64,000 bases of DNA from positions 2,910,501 through 2,974,500 of the forward strand of contig BRXU01000010.1 in the NCBI GenBank assembly GCA_030267565.1, written 5' to 3'. Positions 62,701 through 64,000 of the stretch are shown here, one piece after another; the stretch's first letter is position 1; each line of letters starts with the position of its first letter. A program made the position numbers and the translations under genes. This stretch comes from Pleodorina starrii (lineage: Eukaryota > Chlorophyta > Chlorophyceae > Chlamydomonadales > Volvocaceae). The notes beneath the pieces are model-generated. The model ran no database searches. It saw only the letters and a list, made by a program, of their open reading frames with translations, and had not been told where the DNA came from.

Positions 62701-63482
62701 CATCGGACCTCCGCCAGCCAGCAGCGGCCCAGGGCAGCGCAGACAGCCCCACCAGCCCCACCAGCCCAGCCGCAGCAGCTGGCAGCCCAGGGCAGCGCTG
62801 GGCGGTTGTCTTGTACCTGGACGCGCCTCTGGGTGTGCAGAGGTTCACCGGGGTGGAGGACGAGGCGCTCCAGTATTCGGACCAGGGGCACACCATCGCT
62901 GACAGCCTGTCTCGCCAGCTAATTGCGCTGCGGCGGGCGGTGCTGGTGCCGTTTGAGGAGCCGAACATCGGAGACAGACTCGTCGTGCTGGTGAACGACA
63001 CGATCCGCTCCGCCCCTGGCATGCACAAGGAGCTGGTGGTCCTGCGCGAGAACCTGTTTGACACAGAGGGCACGCGGTACCACCGTGATCGCAAGCTGTC
63101 GGAGCTGATGGGGCTGCGCCAGTGCAGGACCAAGATTTTCGGCCCGTTGCCAAAGTGCTTCAGTCCACTGAGCGTGCCTGTGGCGGCTCGGGACATCCAG
63201 CCATCCTTGTCAGCACGGGCGCAGCGTGGCAGCGGCAGTGGCGGTGGTGGCAGTGGCGGCAGCAGTGGCGGTGGTGGCAGTGGCGGCAGCAGTGGCGGTG
63301 GTGGCAGTGGCGGCAGCAGCAGTGGCAGCCGCCCAACTGCGCCCAAGCCCAAGGGCCGGCGCAGAACTGGTGGACGCGTGGTGCCGCACGAGTGGAAGTA
63401 CATGCTGGATCCGCGTGAGGACACATGGATTGATGTGGAATGGCCCAGCGAGTACACGGTTGTGGACATTGTGGCGGGTTAG
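59721..63482 (+). CDS. Seven-exon gene with phase-1 introns, cysteine-rich, unknown function
   Basis: Proposed exons: 59721-60134, 60243-60378, 60669-61079, 61269-61607, 61762-61848, 61971-62066, 62500-63482. All six introns are GT-AG (four start GTGAGT, GTAAGT, GTGAGA or GTAGGC), the first phase 0 and the rest phase 1 (G|GT...). The total is 2,466 nt, 822 codons. Exon 3 has DPVADPAADP and SPSADGDGGPAGP repeats; exon 4 has a zinc-like domain (YCSVDGCDCRR, HRCRICY, HKTCASC); exon 7 ends after a GGGGSGGSS linker and a basic tail. Exon 7 could be its own gene starting MADIVRVLMDP (62502). Confidence 0.6.
62104..62157 (-). mobile_element. Transposon left-end relic inside an intron
   Basis: cagccttggagcagagtg, then ctgcgcccgacttaacacag and gtgta match the reversed left end of copy A with an internal deletion. 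It lies in the proposed last intron (62067-62499), so it would not disturb the protein. One clean TA border remains. Confidence 0.7.
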
Positions 63483-64000
63483 GCAGAGACGGTTTTTCCG
63501 GGTTTTTGAGGGCTTAAGGGATCTGCTCGTCCCTGGGTTGGTCTTTTGAGAGCTTTGCCCAGGATTTAGGGTTTGTTAGTGATGGGGCATATGGTGAGAT
63601 GGTGAGAGGGGCATGTGGGTTCTCCTGGAGCAGGCAGGGATGTGTCGTAATGATGAAGCACTGTATAAAACCGAGCGAGCGGTCCGTCCTAACCCGTTGA
63701 CGCGTTGTATAAGCGTGTGTTGACAATTTCGCCTGTGCCATTTTTCAATTTGTGTTCCACGTTGCATAAATGGATGGTCGGCTGGGCCGATGTTGACGCA
63801 TTGTTGCCGGCAGCCAAGTACTGCACCAGAATGCACTCATGGGTCCTTCTGTCGATACCGGGGGTTGACTGTCATTATCACAATGACCACAATGATGCGT
63901 GCCACAGCCTTGCAGATACACCTGATCCTTGCACACGCTCCTATCGATGAGTTGGCGTTCTCAAAAGCACCTGCATGAGTTGCAATTGATGCTAGGCGTG
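63483..64000. other. No supported gene
   Basis: After the stop of the seven-exon gene I see no convincing frame. An 81-codon plus-strand ORF (63705-63950) starts with a TTG-like codon, is rich in His and Cys and is not supported by motifs. A single tttaggg near 63566 is likely chance. Confidence 0.4.

Noticed and set aside
62687..63469. Minus-strand 260-codon ORF under exon 7
   Set aside because: Pro/Leu/Ser-rich antisense translation of Gly/Ser linkers; the plus strand is consistent with the upstream exons.
63560..63580. Second telomere tract (atttagggttt)
   Set aside because: Only one repeat unit; expected by chance.

Overview
The window looks like DNA of a large nucleocytoplasmic virus (Nucleocytoviricota) of a protist or alga, either from a free virion or endogenised in the host genome. 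From about 3.9 to 55.6 kb most genes are intronless, closely packed and on both strands, often with A/T-rich TATA-like boxes 15-50 bp upstream of the start. Family recognition supports the placement: a VLTF-2-like late transcription factor, a D6/D11-type (VETF/NPH-I) helicase, UvrD helicase, XRN 5'-3' exoribonuclease, Ulp1-like protease, ERCC4 nuclease, clamp-loader-like AAA ATPase, fused DHFR-thymidylate synthase, a protein kinase, DUF4419, PDKPW-repeat protein, two peptidase-S74 fibre proteins and small virion-type membrane proteins. No rRNA, tRNA or CRISPR array was seen.

Layout. 0-3.9 kb: end of a kinase gene, then a repeat-rich stretch with decayed ORFs. 3.9-16.1 kb: UvrD helicase and a 10 kb fibre gene with about 55 repeats of 147 bp. 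16.4-20.8 kb: a frameshifted small gene, an ABC half-transporter, a membrane protein and DHFR-TS. 20.8-30.6 kb: two transposon insertions, phosphoesterase, sphingomyelin-synthase-like enzyme, helicase and a second S74 protein. 30.7-43.8 kb: PDKPW protein, DUF4419 protein, XRN, Ulp1, small membrane proteins, ERCC4 nuclease. 43.9-55.6 kb: VLTF-2, Hsp20, two LamG membrane proteins, RFC-like ATPase, methyltransferase and a PAQR receptor-like protein. 56.0-63.5 kb: a different style of gene with well supported GT-AG introns, mostly phase 1, beside satellite repeats. This could be host chromosome flanking an endogenous virus, or a cluster of captured intron-bearing genes.

The most striking system is a family of Fanzor (eukaryotic TnpB-like) transposons. 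They have Tc1/mariner-like ends (TA-CACCTG...CAGGTG-TA, about 30 bp imperfect inverted repeats), a Tc1/IS630-like helix-turn-helix, a RuvC/zinc-ribbon nuclease and a conserved structured 3' segment that may be the guide-RNA scaffold. Five copies have both ends and TA duplications (3.3, 20.9, 29.8, 48.2 and 52.5 kb) and several relics exist. Three copies interrupt small ORFs whose frame is exactly continuous if the element is removed in thought. The 20.9 kb copy carries a TTTAGGG telomere-like tract at a deletion point.

Functional themes: nucleotide supply and DNA maintenance (DHFR-TS, UvrD, ERCC4, RFC-like), viral transcription and RNA turnover (VLTF-2, D6/D11 helicase, XRN), surface attachment (S74 fibres, LamG proteins) and lipid/membrane remodelling (SMS-like and PAQR proteins, ABC transporter). 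Several breaks involve homopolymers or short duplications, so assembly error must be excluded before calling them decay.
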